Source: Corythucha ciliata (Eukaryota; Arthropoda; Insecta; Hemiptera; Tingidae). From it: 64,000 nucleotides of DNA. Position numbers and translations under genes: made by a program. The notes below the pieces were generated by a model. It saw nothing but the letters and a program-made list of their open reading frames with translations, did no database searches and had not been told where the DNA came from. Position 1 is the first letter of the stretch, and every line of letters starts with the position of its first letter. Of this stretch, positions 43,975 through 57,413 are shown one piece after another. The DNA lies in the NCBI GenBank assembly GCA_038030265.1, contig CM075938.1, positions 23,599,009 through 23,663,008 on the forward strand, read 5' to 3'.

Positions 43975-46900
43975 AATTCAATCTCCTTATTTTTCCAAGG
44001 GGTCTAAATTAGCACGTTATACTAGAGATGGGACACCCTGGCCCTTCCCGCTGGTTCACCAATTACGGCAATGGCACTAGTGTAGTGAGAGAGAAAAAAA
44101 GGAAGAGCTGCTCAGGTAGTGTTTCGGACAATTAACTTTATCACTTAGAGTTCAGTAAGTGTTCTTTAAAGCGGAACTATAATTAGCCCCCCTCCCTCCA
44201 CAACCTTCAACCACTTTTCGTCCTCTTTATCCTCGACACCCCTTGGAACGAGGTGAGACTGTATGGACACCGCACTGGAGTGCGAATAGCGTGACTGATT
44301 TCCACCTCCTTCTCAGTCACAGTCTGTTTCGCTTTGATAACGCTAGTGCGTGATGTTTATAGATGAGAGTCGGTGGAAGTAATGCACATTTGTGTAGTTT
44401 ACACGCCTATTAAATTCTCTTCAATCAAAACCATCTTTTCACACCTTTTTTTCTAGCACCCCCACCCGATTTCATTGTAGGGGGGAAGGCTCATAGTCAT
44501 AGTATATTTATGTACTTTCAATGTTTCCCTTGCATCACGCTTCCTGAGAGAGTGAGATAAAAATAAACAACTCCCCTCCCCTCATTGTTTTTGCTTGGAT
44601 GGAGGTTACGCTGGAGTGCAAAATAAATTCAATCGGGGAAGTTACCTTTTGCCATGTACCATTCCATACACACGCTCGCAAAATAAACTCTGTGGGAAAA
44701 TACAATTTTTGGGCCTTCAGGGGTGTTGGTTTACTGTTCAATCAGTAACATCTTCATTCCATATCGATTTCACTTCCCTTTAACCCCACTCATCCACTAC
44801 AGGCTGGACCTTGGGTTGATGTACGCTACTAAAAGTACAAAATAAAAATGTTGTCCCGTTGAATTCCTCTTGTTTCCGTTCTGTTTTTCTCGTCCTCATT
44901 TGGCGGCTGCGGGGGACCAGAAAAAAGGATGGCGTTCGGGGGTCGATGATGTGGACACCAAAGGGTGAAGCTGTAACTATGGGAACTAAGGCTTTCAAAC
45001 AAACGTCATAAACTCATTTTAAGGGTAAGTATTTGAAAATGAAACTGTTTAAACATTGGGTTTTGCCTCTTTTTTGTATGTGCGTCCGCTTCCCCTTCAA
45101 GAAAGGAAGTGCCCACTATTATACTTTGTGTTGCTCTGCAAATCCTCTAAGCTCCTGAGGAGAAAAAATGATTTCTTGGAACTGACTGTATCTGGATGAC
45201 CTGCTCTTGAAGAAGTTTTTAAAAAAAGAAGTGGAGCTATAAAGAACTCCCCCTGCCCCTGCACCACTAAACTACTCTTCTGCGGTCTGCTCTGCTCTTG
45301 TCTGTCCAGTCCACCTCGAGGCAACACTGGCGAGTGGCTTTGAAGGTAATTACTAGAGTTATGGAGGAAGAAAAAAAAAGACGTCGAAGACGAAGAAGAA
45401 GAAGGAAGGACCAGTTCAACACACGAACCGGTTCCCCTTCCTTCCTTTCTTTATTTTTCATTGCACTCACACACAGAGTTTAACTCCCTCGTCCCTCGGA
45501 CACCTTTATCATCCTCCCGCTGGACATGATTTGGGATCGTAACAAACAGGAGCATATTGCTTTTTTTTAAATTTTTTTAAATTAACATTTTCTGTCTAGG
45601 TTTTCACTCACGCGACGTTCAATCATTTACTCGGGCGAAAAAAAAAATATGCTTGAGAAATCGTTTCTTTCAAAACACACAACTTGAAAGGGAACAACAT
45701 GAGTCGGGTCAATTGCTGTGTTTGGTCTCGTCAGTTATGTCCGCAATTTTGTTTCTCTAAAATGAGTAGTCCCAAAATTGAGCTTTCCTTGAGGAACAGC
45801 ATTGATGTCATTCCTATAGGTATCGACTATCGTTGACACAAAACCCAATCGTCTTCAAAAATCATGGTATTGACACTTATGAAGTTCCATATAATACGTG
45901 CGAGAGCTTGACTGAGTTTTCGGAATAAGGTTTTAAACAGGTGCTTGTGGAAAACGCTGTAGGTATACCCTTTGTGTGAGTTCAAGTGGAGAAGGCTCTC
46001 ATTTCAAAATTCATTTACTTAGTTGAAGTGTTTCACGCATTTAGTAAGCAATTCTTAATTTTAAAAAAATAAATGAAAAAGTTGGGCGCTTCCACTTCAT
46101 CACCGAAGTACGGGATTGATACCTTGTTTTTGTTTGCTTCCCCCCTTCCTCATGTCTATACTTCATACTATGAACAACAGGTTTAACGCAAGAGAAAGGA
46201 ATGGAAGCAGGTGCTTAAGGTTTACGGTGAGGGGCTCACGGGGTGCACGAGGCCAGTGAGTGGAGTGTGAGTACTCATGTGTTTGAAGGGATAGGTGGGT
46301 CTCACCTCTCCTGGACTGCACTCTAATCCCAAAACCTCGATCTGCCCCCCCCCCGCTCATTCCCTTTCAAACCCTCTCACTCTTTCCACGCGTTTTAAAA
46401 GAAAAGAGATAAAACCTACACCTGTAATCCACAGGGGGGCTCCCAGCTCTCTATAACTAAAGCCTTTTTCGCCCACCGCTTTTTCTATTTGCGGGGCCAA
46501 AAGGGGGCAGTTTTCGGAGTGGGCTCGTACACACAAGCATGGGGCTTGGGTGTATGAACCGCAAAGGAGATAGCTCCGGGGTTGTGGACGTGAGGATGGT
46601 GAGGAAAGGAAGAGCTAAATAAATAAAAAATAATCATAGAATTGAGTCTAGAAAGATAGGTCGACGAACCTACCTATAAGAGTGCGTGTGTGGTATAGGC
46701 ACACTCTTACATTTAGCGGAGTTAAACGAATGGGGGGGGGGGGTTAATACAAAAAATCTATTAGTATTCATCACGCTATAATTATAATTAATTTTAACTG
46801 GTCCTGTCAAGTTTCCAGATTCCGATAAATTAAAAAAAAGGTGTAATTATTACCCTGTTAGGACTTCTCACACGGCGCCACGGTAGTCTCTCAAGTCCAT

Positions 46901-49180
46901 AACAAGTTCAGTCGAGCTTTCCCACATTTCCCATTTTTAGCCTATAGACCAACCAAAATTGTAGTTTTTTGTACAGGCTTGGTCTCATTTAAAGATAACC
47001 TCAAGAACACCATGAGAAAATAAACAAAAAAAAGCTCGTTCCCAAAAAAAGAACTGAGATGGCCATAAGTCGTGTAGCCAAAGTGTAAGGGGTTACAGTG
47101 CAGTAAAAAAGATGTATTTCGCAAAAAACTACGTTATTATTGACCTTAAAATTTCTTTCGCGCGGTTGATGACTGTTTTTGAGTTTGTGTGATGAATGGA
47201 AGGAAGGAGTCAAGGTCTTAAAAAAACAAAAAAGAAGTTTAAAAAGAATTGTAAGCAAACATATATACGATGCACTTTTTAGAGCTCTTGATGCGTTCCT
47301 TACTTTAAAGAAGCAAGATAGACTTGGAATAAGAAAATATTACGAAAGGTGAACTTATAAAATGTTCATAGGGTGTGTTGTTTTTATAGTTCTTGTGAAA
47401 ATGGCAGTAAAAATAAAAAGAAAAGTACGAAAAGAAAGTTTTTTTTGCAATTTTGAAGCGCTTTTATGGGGTTTGCATTTTGCAACTACTAAAATACTCA
47501 TTAGGTATGGAGGTTAACCATTCCACATACGCCTGATAAATGCAGGGGGGGGGGGAGTCAATGTTGTCCTGTTTCGCCGTTATGAGACACAAGTTCAAAA
47601 GAGATTCGCCTTTACACCATTTCAATTTTTTTTTTTTACTCCTGCCGCTCCACCACCAGACATTCCCATTCCGTTCCACCTTGTAACAATAACGGCTATT
47701 ATTTCACCGCCATCCCCACCCTTCACAGCCGTTTCGGCGACATTAGTATAATGACCCAGGGACTTCCCTTAATGTCCCTACCCTTTTTTTCCTGCAGCTT
47801 GTATAGTAGCTTCGCCGCGTACAAATCTCGCTCCCCCCCCCCCACCGGCTACTCAACGTATTTCGCGATTGTATACAACTGGCTCACGCCTGCGCCCCCT
47901 CCCACCAGGCAAAGCGAAAAACTTCATCATGACGCTCTGTTATAGTTTTGTGGACGGAAGTACGAAGTAATTCACGAAACGAATGAAGTATTCGAATGAA
48001 GTATGTATACCGGTTTAACTAAACTCGTTTTAAAACGAGCTTAATTTTAAAATAACGATTGCCGTTTTAATAGAAAAAAAAATCAATCTTGTTTGGAGGA
48101 AAAACAAAGCCTGCTGGGAAGAGTTGTAGCTTTACCCGACGTATTATCACAAATAGTACCCCCCACCCGCCCACCGCAAATTACTTCTGCAGACTTAATG
48201 GACACATTTGAATTCAAGGTTTTTTTTTCTCTCTTTCTCTTTTTTCTCCTGAGGGATGAAGTTTTCTCTCTAGTTAGACACGACTATGAGGGGGGGGGGG
48301 TTGCGAGGTTTAATTTCCTTCCTAGTCTTTGTGTCCACCGACTTGTCTAGCCCACATGTTTTATTCAAGCGGAGAATCTGTTTTAAACTATGAGGGACAG
48401 GGCGAAGTAATGGCTGGTGAGGGATGGTTAGGGCGGGGTTGTTTGTAGGTCAATGGAAAGCGGTTTAATGAATATTTGAAAATTGCCTCAAAGCCCTGGT
48501 AAAGCTGTTGATTTTTTTTTTTTTTTTTTTTTTCCGCTAGAAGCACGCATATGCTGGGATTAATTAATTTTCCCCCCTATTAAATCCTCCGGATGTTTTC
48601 TCCTATGCAATATTTTCCATCTCAAGACTTTTCATTCTATTTAGTGGAGCAATATAACCCCAACAGAATGGGGGTCCCTCTATTTCTTACTCTTCATACT
48701 CTCCTGTGTCTAACTAAGCGGAAGGAAGTCTACGCGTTTATTTATTAACGGAATTAGCATGGAATATTCCAAGTGGAAAGCAGACGCTGGCTAAGGAAAG
48801 AGAGGGGTATTCAACAAAATAACTCCCTCCTCACTAACTGACGTTCAGGTATGATTAAGCTAGGAAAGGAGATTACCAAAGGCTTATTACTCCTCGTATG
48901 TGTTTCGTTAGGAGATGGTTTTCATTTCGAGGAAAACAAGAAAGTGTAAATTTTTACCACTTGGTAACGGATTGAACAGCGCCGGAGTCGTTTTTTTTTT
49001 TTTTTTTTTTTCCTTCATTTTTAATTAAACCTTCCGTGATGTTTGAGCGGGTGGGGGAAGAAATTAAGTACCAATTGCTGTCTAACATGGTACAAGTTAT
49101 AAGGAGGACCTGCTCAGAATTCTAAACGCTTCCATGGGGCTGTTGGACTCTATCCGCCAAACCTCGGTCTCTCCTTTGTT
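43975..49180. other. Non-coding stretch with many homopolymer runs
   Basis: No gene recognised. Notable: C10 at 46345-46354, G12 at 46732-46743, G11 at 47545-47555, C11 at 47833-47843, G11 at 48290-48300, T22 at 48512-48533 and T21 at 48991-49011. A short direct repeat of AGCTTCTTTTAGCC occurs just to the left, at about 43841-43876. Confidence 0.4.
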
Positions 49181-49183
49181 TCT

Positions 49184-50146
49184 TTAAGCCGCGCATACAC
49201 TTGCGAGCCGAGCCGCTCGTGAGCCGCTCACGACAGAAACACAAAGCAAACTCCATGCTCCGAGTGTATACAAAGCGTAATCCACCAACTGGAATGTACT
49301 AATAAAGTTATTATTAAAAATAAATAAAATACATTGGCCGCGGTGTATATCATCAGACTTGTTCAGCGCTTTATGAGCACTTAGTCTATTTGCCGTTGCA
49401 AAACTGTCAATCTAGCTCAGCGCTGAGTAATTGTTTAAAATCCTATAAAACACGTCTCATCGCGATACAGATCACTGTTGCAAAACTCCAGTAAGCACTA
49501 AATTCTACACTCCAGCGTTTAAGGGGGGGCTTCAGGCGGGTTTCCTCGACCCCTTCCCATTCACCCCTCACCCTAACTTCGCACATAAGTTTTGGCTCCA
49601 TTTCTGCACCAATATTCGATTTCAAAGTCTTATTTTAAGCTTCAGGAAGTTCTACAGTGACGTTAGATCTTGCTTTTCCAAATTTCATCCCTGAAATTAC
49701 CTTAAAACACATTCAAATTCTAAAGTGCTTTGGGGTTATTTTAGGGATAAAATTTGAAAAACCAAGATCTAACGTCACTGTAGAACTTCCTGAAAATTAA
49801 AATTAGACTCTGAAATCGAATATTTGTGCAGAAATGGATCCAAAAGTTATTTGCGAAGTTTAGGCGAGGGTTGACTGGGAAGGGGTCGAGGAAACCCGCC
49901 TGAATCCCCCCCCCCTTAAACACGAGCCTCGAGTTTTGCAACGAAACCAATGTTTCGAGACCATAATATACCCGATGACTCTGTCGGAACTGATGCTGAG
50001 AAATAATAAATAAATACACTAGGGCAGGTCTCGGCTCGTCCCGCATGCTCACAGTTTTCCCCCGGCTCAAGAGAAACTAAATTTCAGCGAGCGCAGAGCC
50101 TCCAATCCAACGAGCGGCTCGGCTCGTAAGTGTGTTCGTGCCTTTA
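49184..50146. mobile_element. PIF/Harbinger-like non-autonomous element with TTA target duplication
   Basis: The element runs 49187-50143 (957 bp) between TTA at 49184-49186 and 50144-50146. The left end AGCCGCGCATACACTTGCGA and the reverse-complemented right end AGGCACGAACACACTTACGA pair along about 37 bp, the inner GAGCCGAGCCGCTCGT being identical. A 3-bp TTA duplication and terminal repeats of this length fit PIF/Harbinger. It has no transposase and contains a nested inverted repeat at 49477-49942. Confidence 0.75.
49477..49942. repeat. Nested inverted repeat with ~200-bp arms
   Basis: The left arm (49477-49692) and right arm (49743-49942) are reverse complements with modest divergence, separated by about 50 bp. 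Shared words include GTTGCAAAACTC, TTTCCTCGACCCCTTCCCA, TATTCGATTTC and CTACAGTGACGTTAGATCTT. Transcribed, it would form a long hairpin. Confidence 0.88.
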
Positions 50147-50159
50147 GACCGCGGACTTT

Positions 50160-52187
50160 CGTGTGCACTATGGGACAAATCTCGTTACAGGGATGGCAGG
50201 GGGTAATTTCGCCCTAAGTCCCTGTATAAACAAAAAATATAATTTTATTTAGCCTTTTCATTATTTTAGCCACGAATCACCGCTATTTCACCTTTTCTAA
50301 CCGCCAATTAGAGCTTACGACCAGTTTAAGCCGCGAATTTCTCAATTTAAGCTTAGTTTTGCAAAAGCTTTTTGTCAACTTTACCTGCAGTTTGGCGTTT
50401 TTCTCAATTTTGGCCGCGTGTATCGTTCTTCTTAATTTCAGCCGCGGATTAGCGGTTTTGACCCCTCCCCCCATAGCTATTGAATTTGCACATTTTCCCA
50501 ACTTTAGCAGCAAAGCAGCGTTTTTATCCCGTGAACGATATTTCTTAATTTTCCGCGAGTTTTAGCGTTTTCCTCAATTTTAGCAGCAAATTAGCGATTT
50601 TTTCCATTTTTTTAGAAGGGGATTAGCACTTTTTTCAGTTTCAGCTAAACACAACGTTTTTCTTAAGTGTTTTCCTCATAAATTAGCTCGAAATAGAGGG
50701 CTTATCACAAATTAGGATTTTTTTGGTTCACAATGCGTAATTTTTCTCAGTTTAACCCGCGAATTAGCGGATTTTTCACCCATTGCCATAAATTGCCGCT
50801 TTTTCTCAATTTCTGCCTCAGAAGTTGCCATCAGAAGCCGCGAATGGTGTATGATTCAGTTTTGACGCAAATTAGAATTTTTCTCAATTTGAGCGAATTA
50901 GAGTTTTGCGCAATTTCGGCTGTATATTGACGGTTTTTTCCCATTTCTAGCCGTGAATTAGCACTTTTTCTCAATTTAGCCTCAAAATAACCTTTAAAAT
51001 CTCTAAATTTTGGCCAGACTAATTATTTGTTTTCTAAATTTTACCCGCAAATTAGCGGGTTTTTCACATTTCAGCACCGTATTAGCAATTTTATGTTACT
51101 TTTATGTACAGAATATTGCTTCTTCTTTTATCTAGCCCGTGAATCAGCGTTGTTTTTACTTATAGCCGTGCAGGAATTTCCAGTTTTTTGAATTTTAGCC
51201 AGTCAGAAGACGCGTATTTAAATTAGAAATGTCAAATTTCACCACACTTAATCCGAGAATTATTGATGTTCCTCAATTTTAGCAGCGAATTTGCGCTTTT
51301 TCTAAATTTTAGCAGCGTAGTAGCGTTCCCAACCCTTGAATTAACCGAGTTTTCTAGATTTTTGCTAAGAATTGGTGTTTTCCTCGAATTAAGCTGCAAA
51401 TTAGGAGTTTTTTCCATTTTTGTAGAGAATTATCAGTTCTTCTCAATATGAACCGGAAATTAGCGTTTTTCATTATTGTAGCCGGGCTAATTAGTGATTT
51501 TTATAGTTCATTTGTATTCACGAATTAACGTTTTTCCTCGACTTTATACCCGCACATTGCAAATTAACGATTTCTCGCAATTTCAGTTGTGAATATGCTA
51601 TTTTTGCCAAATTTTCACCTGAAAGCGTCTTTTTTTGGTCAATATTATACGTGTTATCTCAATTTTAACCGCGGAGTTGGCCCAAAAACAACCCTTTTGC
51701 GTTGATTTCCACAATTTATTCGTAGAATGGCAACCATGCACTGCAAATCAGCGATTTTTTTCTCAATTTAAGTCTGGAAATTACATTGCGAGGCCATCAA
51801 TCAGCGCTTTTTCGCAGTTGTAGTCCCGAATGTTAACGGTTTTTTTGAATTTTTTGCTTAAGGACCTAATGAAACTGGGGACACGGAGTATTTTCTCTTT
51901 TTAACCGTGAATTTTCCTCAAGATAGCGCGAATTTTCTCAATTTGAGCCACCAGATTACCGCTTTCGGGGGCTCAATCGAATATTTAGCCCACAGTCTTT
52001 GCTGACATCACTTGCAACGTTACGTTCTCCATCAGATCGAATAAATTTAAATTCGTAGAAAGTAGCCAAAACGCTGTCCAACCGTCCGACCTCTTCACAT
52101 ACCTACATCCATGGATAACCTAAAAATCCTCATTTATCCGTATTTAAGCTTTTCGGGGGGCCCGTCTGATCTGGGGCGGTTCCCTCT
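50160..52187. mobile_element. Array-bearing repeat element, copy 1 (T1 - class A array - T2)
   Basis: It begins just after the Harbinger-like element with a short segment (AAGTCCCTGTATAAAC, then AATATAATTTTA) that matches the T1 side of the 17.8-kb copy. Then come about 1.7 kb of reverse-sense class A units (CTCAATTTTAGCCGCGAATT, then AGCG), and then a unique 330-bp T2 segment at 51857-52187. T2 matches 58829-59146 in order and sense: GGACCTAA(T/C)GAAACTG, TTTCCTCAAGA, CTCAATCGAATATT, AAAATCCTCATTT(A/C)TCCGTAT, and then a GGGCCCG end. It is non-coding. Confidence 0.75.
50225..51960. repeat. Class A minisatellite, longest array, reverse orientation
   Basis: Some 55-60 imperfect units of about 30 bp share the pattern CTCAATTTTAGCCGCGAATT then AGCGTTTTT. 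Adjacent ATTTTAGCAGCG words at 51276 and 51306 are 30 bp apart. Divergence between units is high, so the array is old and probably grew by rounds of local duplication. Confidence 0.88.
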
Positions 52188-52548
52188 AAAGAACAATATA
52201 AAATCCAAATCCATAAATCTCCAAAAATGAGTGTTTCTCGTTGAAGTTAGTTTTAGCAGATTTTCTCGACTTTGAGCAGACCGAAAAGGTCCGCGTGCTT
52301 CCAGCTGCTTCCTTGGACTTCAGACCTCACGCAGTCGCTTACCGAGGTAGGGGGAACCGACCCAGATCAGACGGGCCCCCCCTGCCTCGGTAAGCTACTG
52401 CGTGGGGTCTGAAGTCCAAGGAAGCAGCTGGAAGCGCGCGGACCTTTTCGGTCTGCTCAAAGTCGAGAAAATTTGCTAAAAGTAACTTCAACGAGAAACA
52501 CTCATTTTTGGAGATTTATGGATTTGGATTTTATGGTATTCTTTAGAG
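52184..52548. repeat. Large near-perfect palindrome, ~170-bp arms
   Basis: The left arm (52184-52354) and right arm (52376-52548) differ at only a handful of positions and are separated by 21 bp. Arm words include ATCCATAAATCTCC, ATGAGTGTTTCTCGTTGAAG and CCAGCTGCTTCCTTGGACTT. The spacer with its flanks is also the reverse complement of the last 30 bp of the adjacent T2 segment (52156-52185), so the palindrome is joined to the element end by a second, nested inversion. Confidence 0.93.
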
Positions 52549-52559
52549 TAGAGCGTTGG

Positions 52560-55500
52560 TACTAGTGTCCCTTCGTTCACCTACTTGTAACTGTGTGCAC
52601 CATAAAATGATGAAAAGAAATTCTATGGGTTTCTATTGTAGTGACTCCCTAGCCAAAGTAGGACGCAGTCACGCAGTACAAAATAGCCCCCTCAGGTAGA
52701 TCGCATTGAATGATACATTGTGGTGGGGGGGGGGGAGCGTGGAAAGCTCTTGTCAAGAAGAAGTGAGCGAGAAAGATTTTTCCATTAGAAACAAAGTGGA
52801 TGCTCTTAACCCCTTTTTTTGTGGTCGAGTGGGAAGGAGATTGGGAAGAACGCAACGTTGAGTACTGCCTCAAGGGAGGATTTTCATCTTCCTGTAATGC
52901 GAGGAGGAGGCAGGAGCTGTATATTAAAGAGGGGGGTGGGGGGGTCCGAAGGGTATCCGAGAGTTGGAGCACGCCCTTTATAAGGCTAAAATCACCCGTA
53001 CTTCATGTGCGTCCCCCACGTGCTGACAATTTAATCGCCTGAACCGCCTCCTCAATGGAACGGAATCGTCGCTCAGCCCAAATCCAATCAACCTGACTCA
53101 TTCAGTTAAACATTTAATTGACAATAATGTCCTCACGACTATGCAACGTGCTGTGTGACGTGCTTTTCACCATTTACTTACCCACTCATTTTATAATTAA
53201 ATATAATTATAAAATCAAGTCACTCGAAAGAAGCCAGGTGATATCGCCGTCAAGTTTATCTCTTATACCAATTCCTATTAAGGGATGAAGCACACCTGCT
53301 CAATCCTAATATTTTATCCACCAAAGTCAATCGCAAATTTGGAATTATAAGGGTAGTTTATTCGCGGAATTTTTCATTTATGGATTGTAGACAGGTGAGA
53401 CAGGATACCCATTATACGCCTCAAAAAGACAGAGGCCCCCAGGTGTCCTTTATACCCGTATCATTTTTGTCTCAAATTCATAGCTTATTTGATAAACTGG
53501 GCTACCATAACAGACTCCCTCGCACCTTGATTTTTTTTGAACGATTGCCCTCCTCCGTTTTCTGTCACAATCAGCTTTTGTTTCAATTTTTTAAGGCCTG
53601 GCACTCTTCTTCTTTTTCATTTTGCCTCACTCTCTTCTTATATTCCAAGTGGATACTTCCGAGCATTGTTTGTAGATTTGAATACATTTTTGTTCAATAG
53701 AAAACGCCTACGGGATAAACTCACTGGTTTTTAAAGCCGATAAGTAAACTCGGTACAAGGTCACCGTCTTCCTACTTATTTGAATAAAAAGTGAGAGTGA
53801 AATACAAATCGTTTTGCAATTCATCTTCCCCCGCCTTTTTCACTTCCTGAAATCTGTGGAGGGGGTAGTCACTCGATTACAATTAATAGAAAACGTTTAA
53901 TTTTTCTCATAAAGATGAAGTGAGAAGCAAACCTAAGGTGAACTGAAAAGTAAATCAAATCAACTTTAAAATAAAATTTTCAAAGTAATTAAAAAGGGTG
54001 AAAGGGATGCCATATTAAATTGTTGATTTTGATCGTTCTCCTACGCCCCCTCCCCACTACCACTCTTCAACGTTTGATTTGTTAATTAACGCTTCCAAAA
54101 AGATTCGCAAGATTCCCCCTTCTTTAAGGGTGCAGTAAACATGGATCCAATTTAACTGTGAAAGGGTGGTTTTACGCGAACAGATTTCCTCGGGGTTCAG
54201 GGTGGAAAATAATTATTCAAAATATGGTTTTTAGAGCTGAGAGGTTTTCTTAAGGAAAGTTATTAGGAGTTCAAGAAAATGAAAACGCTCAAAAGTTGAG
54301 AAAAAGGGAGTGGAAAAGGTCCCTGTCGCCCTGTATTTTCATTAATATAGGACTACTACTTTCCAGAGGGAAAGAAACTCCCGAACCCCATCTTCCGCTT
54401 AGCACGCCATCCATAAGGGGCATGTAAAGAGAATGAGCTTTTCTATATAGAAAAGGTGAAAAAGGGTCTTGAATAGGTGAAAGTGGGATGGGATGTTAAG
54501 GTTCGTTGGGTATATAGAAGGCAAAGCGACATCGTCCTGGTCCTGTTTTGTGAGTGAAGAAGAAGAGGATTGGGGACTATCGACCCTAAGCCGCGGGACC
54601 TATTTCTTTTTGTCACCACCCCTCTACTACATCCACACATTTCCAGAAGCTTGGTCATCGCTAGCAATATCCACCCTCGCCTCCACCCCCTCCCGCTCGC
54701 TAGGTCCTTAACTTTTGGACGCGGATTAAGGGGTCGTTATACACACAGGGACGAAACAAGACCAGCGACTGACCCATATCAGGTGAGGAGGTGAATGAGG
54801 GAGGAAAAATATCACAGTCCTCTTTCTCTTCTCCCCAACCAATCTGCTCGTCTTGCGGGCCCACTTAGAAAAGTATTAGCACGGTGATGGTACGGAGGGT
54901 GATGGTCCCGCGGAACCCATTTACTACTCCTTCTTTAGCAATCCTGAACTCGTTGCCCTTTACGTTTTAACGCTACAATCCACTTGAAGCGACCCATTTG
55001 TACGGACTGGAGGGTCATGAGGGGCGAATTGTAGTCAGAGGAGTTGTATGTAAAAATCGTTTTCCCGTCCCTCCCTACATTTTACTTTGATTACTTCTTC
55101 ATAGCCCTATCCCTCTCCAGTATTTCAGGTCATTGTATGTATAAGGTCAATACAATCTGACGAAATGTGTGGCCGAGCCTCAAAATGAGAAAATTGGTAG
55201 CAACTTAAATTAAAAACACGTCCGACGTGCGGGAAATTGTCTCCTATCTCCCAGTCCCCACAGTTCAGTTTTCTTGTTCCTGAAAGTTTCAAGCGTTGAC
55301 TTAACTAATTAGAAGGAGAGTACAAGGAGATGAGTTCTACCCCCAAGTTATTACTCCCAAGAGTGAAGCCCCCCCCCCTCCGAACATTTCAGACCATTAA
55401 CAACTGCTCAACTCTACGTGTAACAATTACCGAAAGAAAAAAGTTTTGTATTTTCCTTGTTCTCATTTTTCAGCGTTCGTGTAACAAACCAATAACACTT

Positions 55501-57405
55501 TTTTTGTATGAAAAAGAAAAAAGGGATTGTAGTTTCCCACGGTATACGAAATTAAAGACTTCCCGAGAGTTAATAGTAGGGAGCGGTGTGGAGTAGGGGA
55601 ATCGCTATTTATTTGAGAAAGGACACCTGTTTATTTTAGCATGTGTGTCTCACCTTTTGTTCTTCAGTTTCTTTTGACAGATGATGTCTCCACTTCCCCA
55701 CTGCTATGCTCTGAACTTTTTTTTTTTTTGTATCTTTCAGCTTGATGATTTTTATAAAATGTGATATCACAACCTCGAAAAGAGTAGAGCCCCCTCCACC
55801 CCCTTCATAACACACACGGTGTAACTATACACAAATTCATCAAAAGTACTGAGTTGAAGGTGGGGCCCTCCTTTACACCGGGTTCTCTCTCTCACACACA
55901 TTAACGATGTAAAAACCCATTAACCTCTCCGACCAGAGCTACTTAAGGCGAAAGAGAGAGAAAAGACAAAATCACGTCCTTTCTTAATCTTATAAAAGGC
56001 TTTAGAATGGTCAACACAAGTAAAGTGTGTTTGTTGATCGGTGGAGCACGGATAGGCGGAGTGGGATTGGGGGGAAGGATTCCAGTGGAATGACATGAAA
56101 CTGTTTGTTGTCTGTGAGTTGGATTCTAGTGTTTCCTATAGTGAGGTTTTCGTAATTAATGTCTTAAAAAAAGGATTCCTGTCTCCACTCTATAGCGATA
56201 GCCAAATGTGTTTCTATTTGATTTTCTGGTAACGTGTGAGGATGGGAGTGGAGAGAATTAAAGTACCCCAAAACGTTTGAATTTATGCTAACGAAGGACC
56301 CTACAATTATTAAGCCGTTCAACGACATAAAATTAACCGGTTTTATAATCCAACATAGGGAGAGAGAGGAAGCAGAGTGAGGGACCTTGAATTAGCATCG
56401 AAATTACTTTCGTCTATCGCGAACAAATTATCTCATTCCATGAATGAGATGCGTTGAGGGGGCGCGGCGGGGGCCGAATTAGAAAGAGAGAGAACACCGC
56501 AGCCCTTAACAAGTCTGCAGATTCGTCACAGATACACAGATGGAGTCAAGAGGAAATTCGATTTTCCTTTCAGATTCCAAACCATTTCTTTCAATAAATA
56601 CGATCCCCCCCCACCCCATCACACCGAAACGTTGAGGGTCTCCTTTTCTGTCAAGCTCTGATTCACGCACTGCAGTCACTGAAACCTGTTCCTTTAGAAA
56701 GAAAATAAATCAATTTTAGCTTAAATTTACTGTAAGCAAAGAGAGCTTCCCTCCTCTTGCCCTTCAATCCTCAAGAGTTAGACTAGCCCGTCCGAATGGG
56801 CTCATCCTCTTGAAACACTCAAGCCCTTTTTGGCTTCTTCACTGTCATCTTCTTCTTCACCCTATCTCAAACCCCCAACTAACGCCCAATACGCTCACTG
56901 TTTTTTCAAGTTATAGCGTAAAGAAGATACTCCCGTCTTTCCCCATGACCCCGCCACGGGTCTCGGCAATAGAAAAGTATATAGTGAAGAAGAAGCAAAA
57001 GTGACGTAAAGGGAGTTTGCCAGAGTGGCAAGTCGCCAAAAAAGCTCTTGCCGATCGATGTTGATGCTTTATACACTCGAAACGGCTCAGCGTACTATCA
57101 TCTTTCACAGAGAGGGGGAGAAGGGATATTGAAGTATAGGTGGGAAGAGGGTTCGTTCTTATAGTAAAAAATATACCTTCAATCGTCGATTTTTTACGCC
57201 TTATTAAATCGCACCGTTTTGCGCCAAACTCATATCTTTTTCGTGGCAGCTAAAGGAGGAGGCGGCACAAACTATCAGGTGACCCCCCCCCCCCCCCAAC
57301 AAATTTGTAGTGGAAGCAATACAATTTTTCTATCCCAAAAACCCAGCTGAAAGCCTTCTTGAGAGATGATTCTAAAAGCCTCAAAATTGATGCTGGGGTA
57401 TTTAC
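52560..57405. other. Non-coding stretch without a recognised gene
   Basis: No gene recognised in 4.8 kb. Contains G11 at 52725-52735, C10 at 55369-55378 and C15 at 57283-57297. Acceptor-like pyrimidine runs ending in CAG occur near 55739 and 56569 on the plus strand, but the following frames are short and unrecognised. Confidence 0.4.
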
Positions 57406-57413
57406 TGATTGTG

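Noticed and set aside
45097..45483. Arginine-rich frames around 45.3-45.5 kb
   Set aside because: Produced by a purine-rich AAGACGAAGAAGAAG-type low-complexity stretch.
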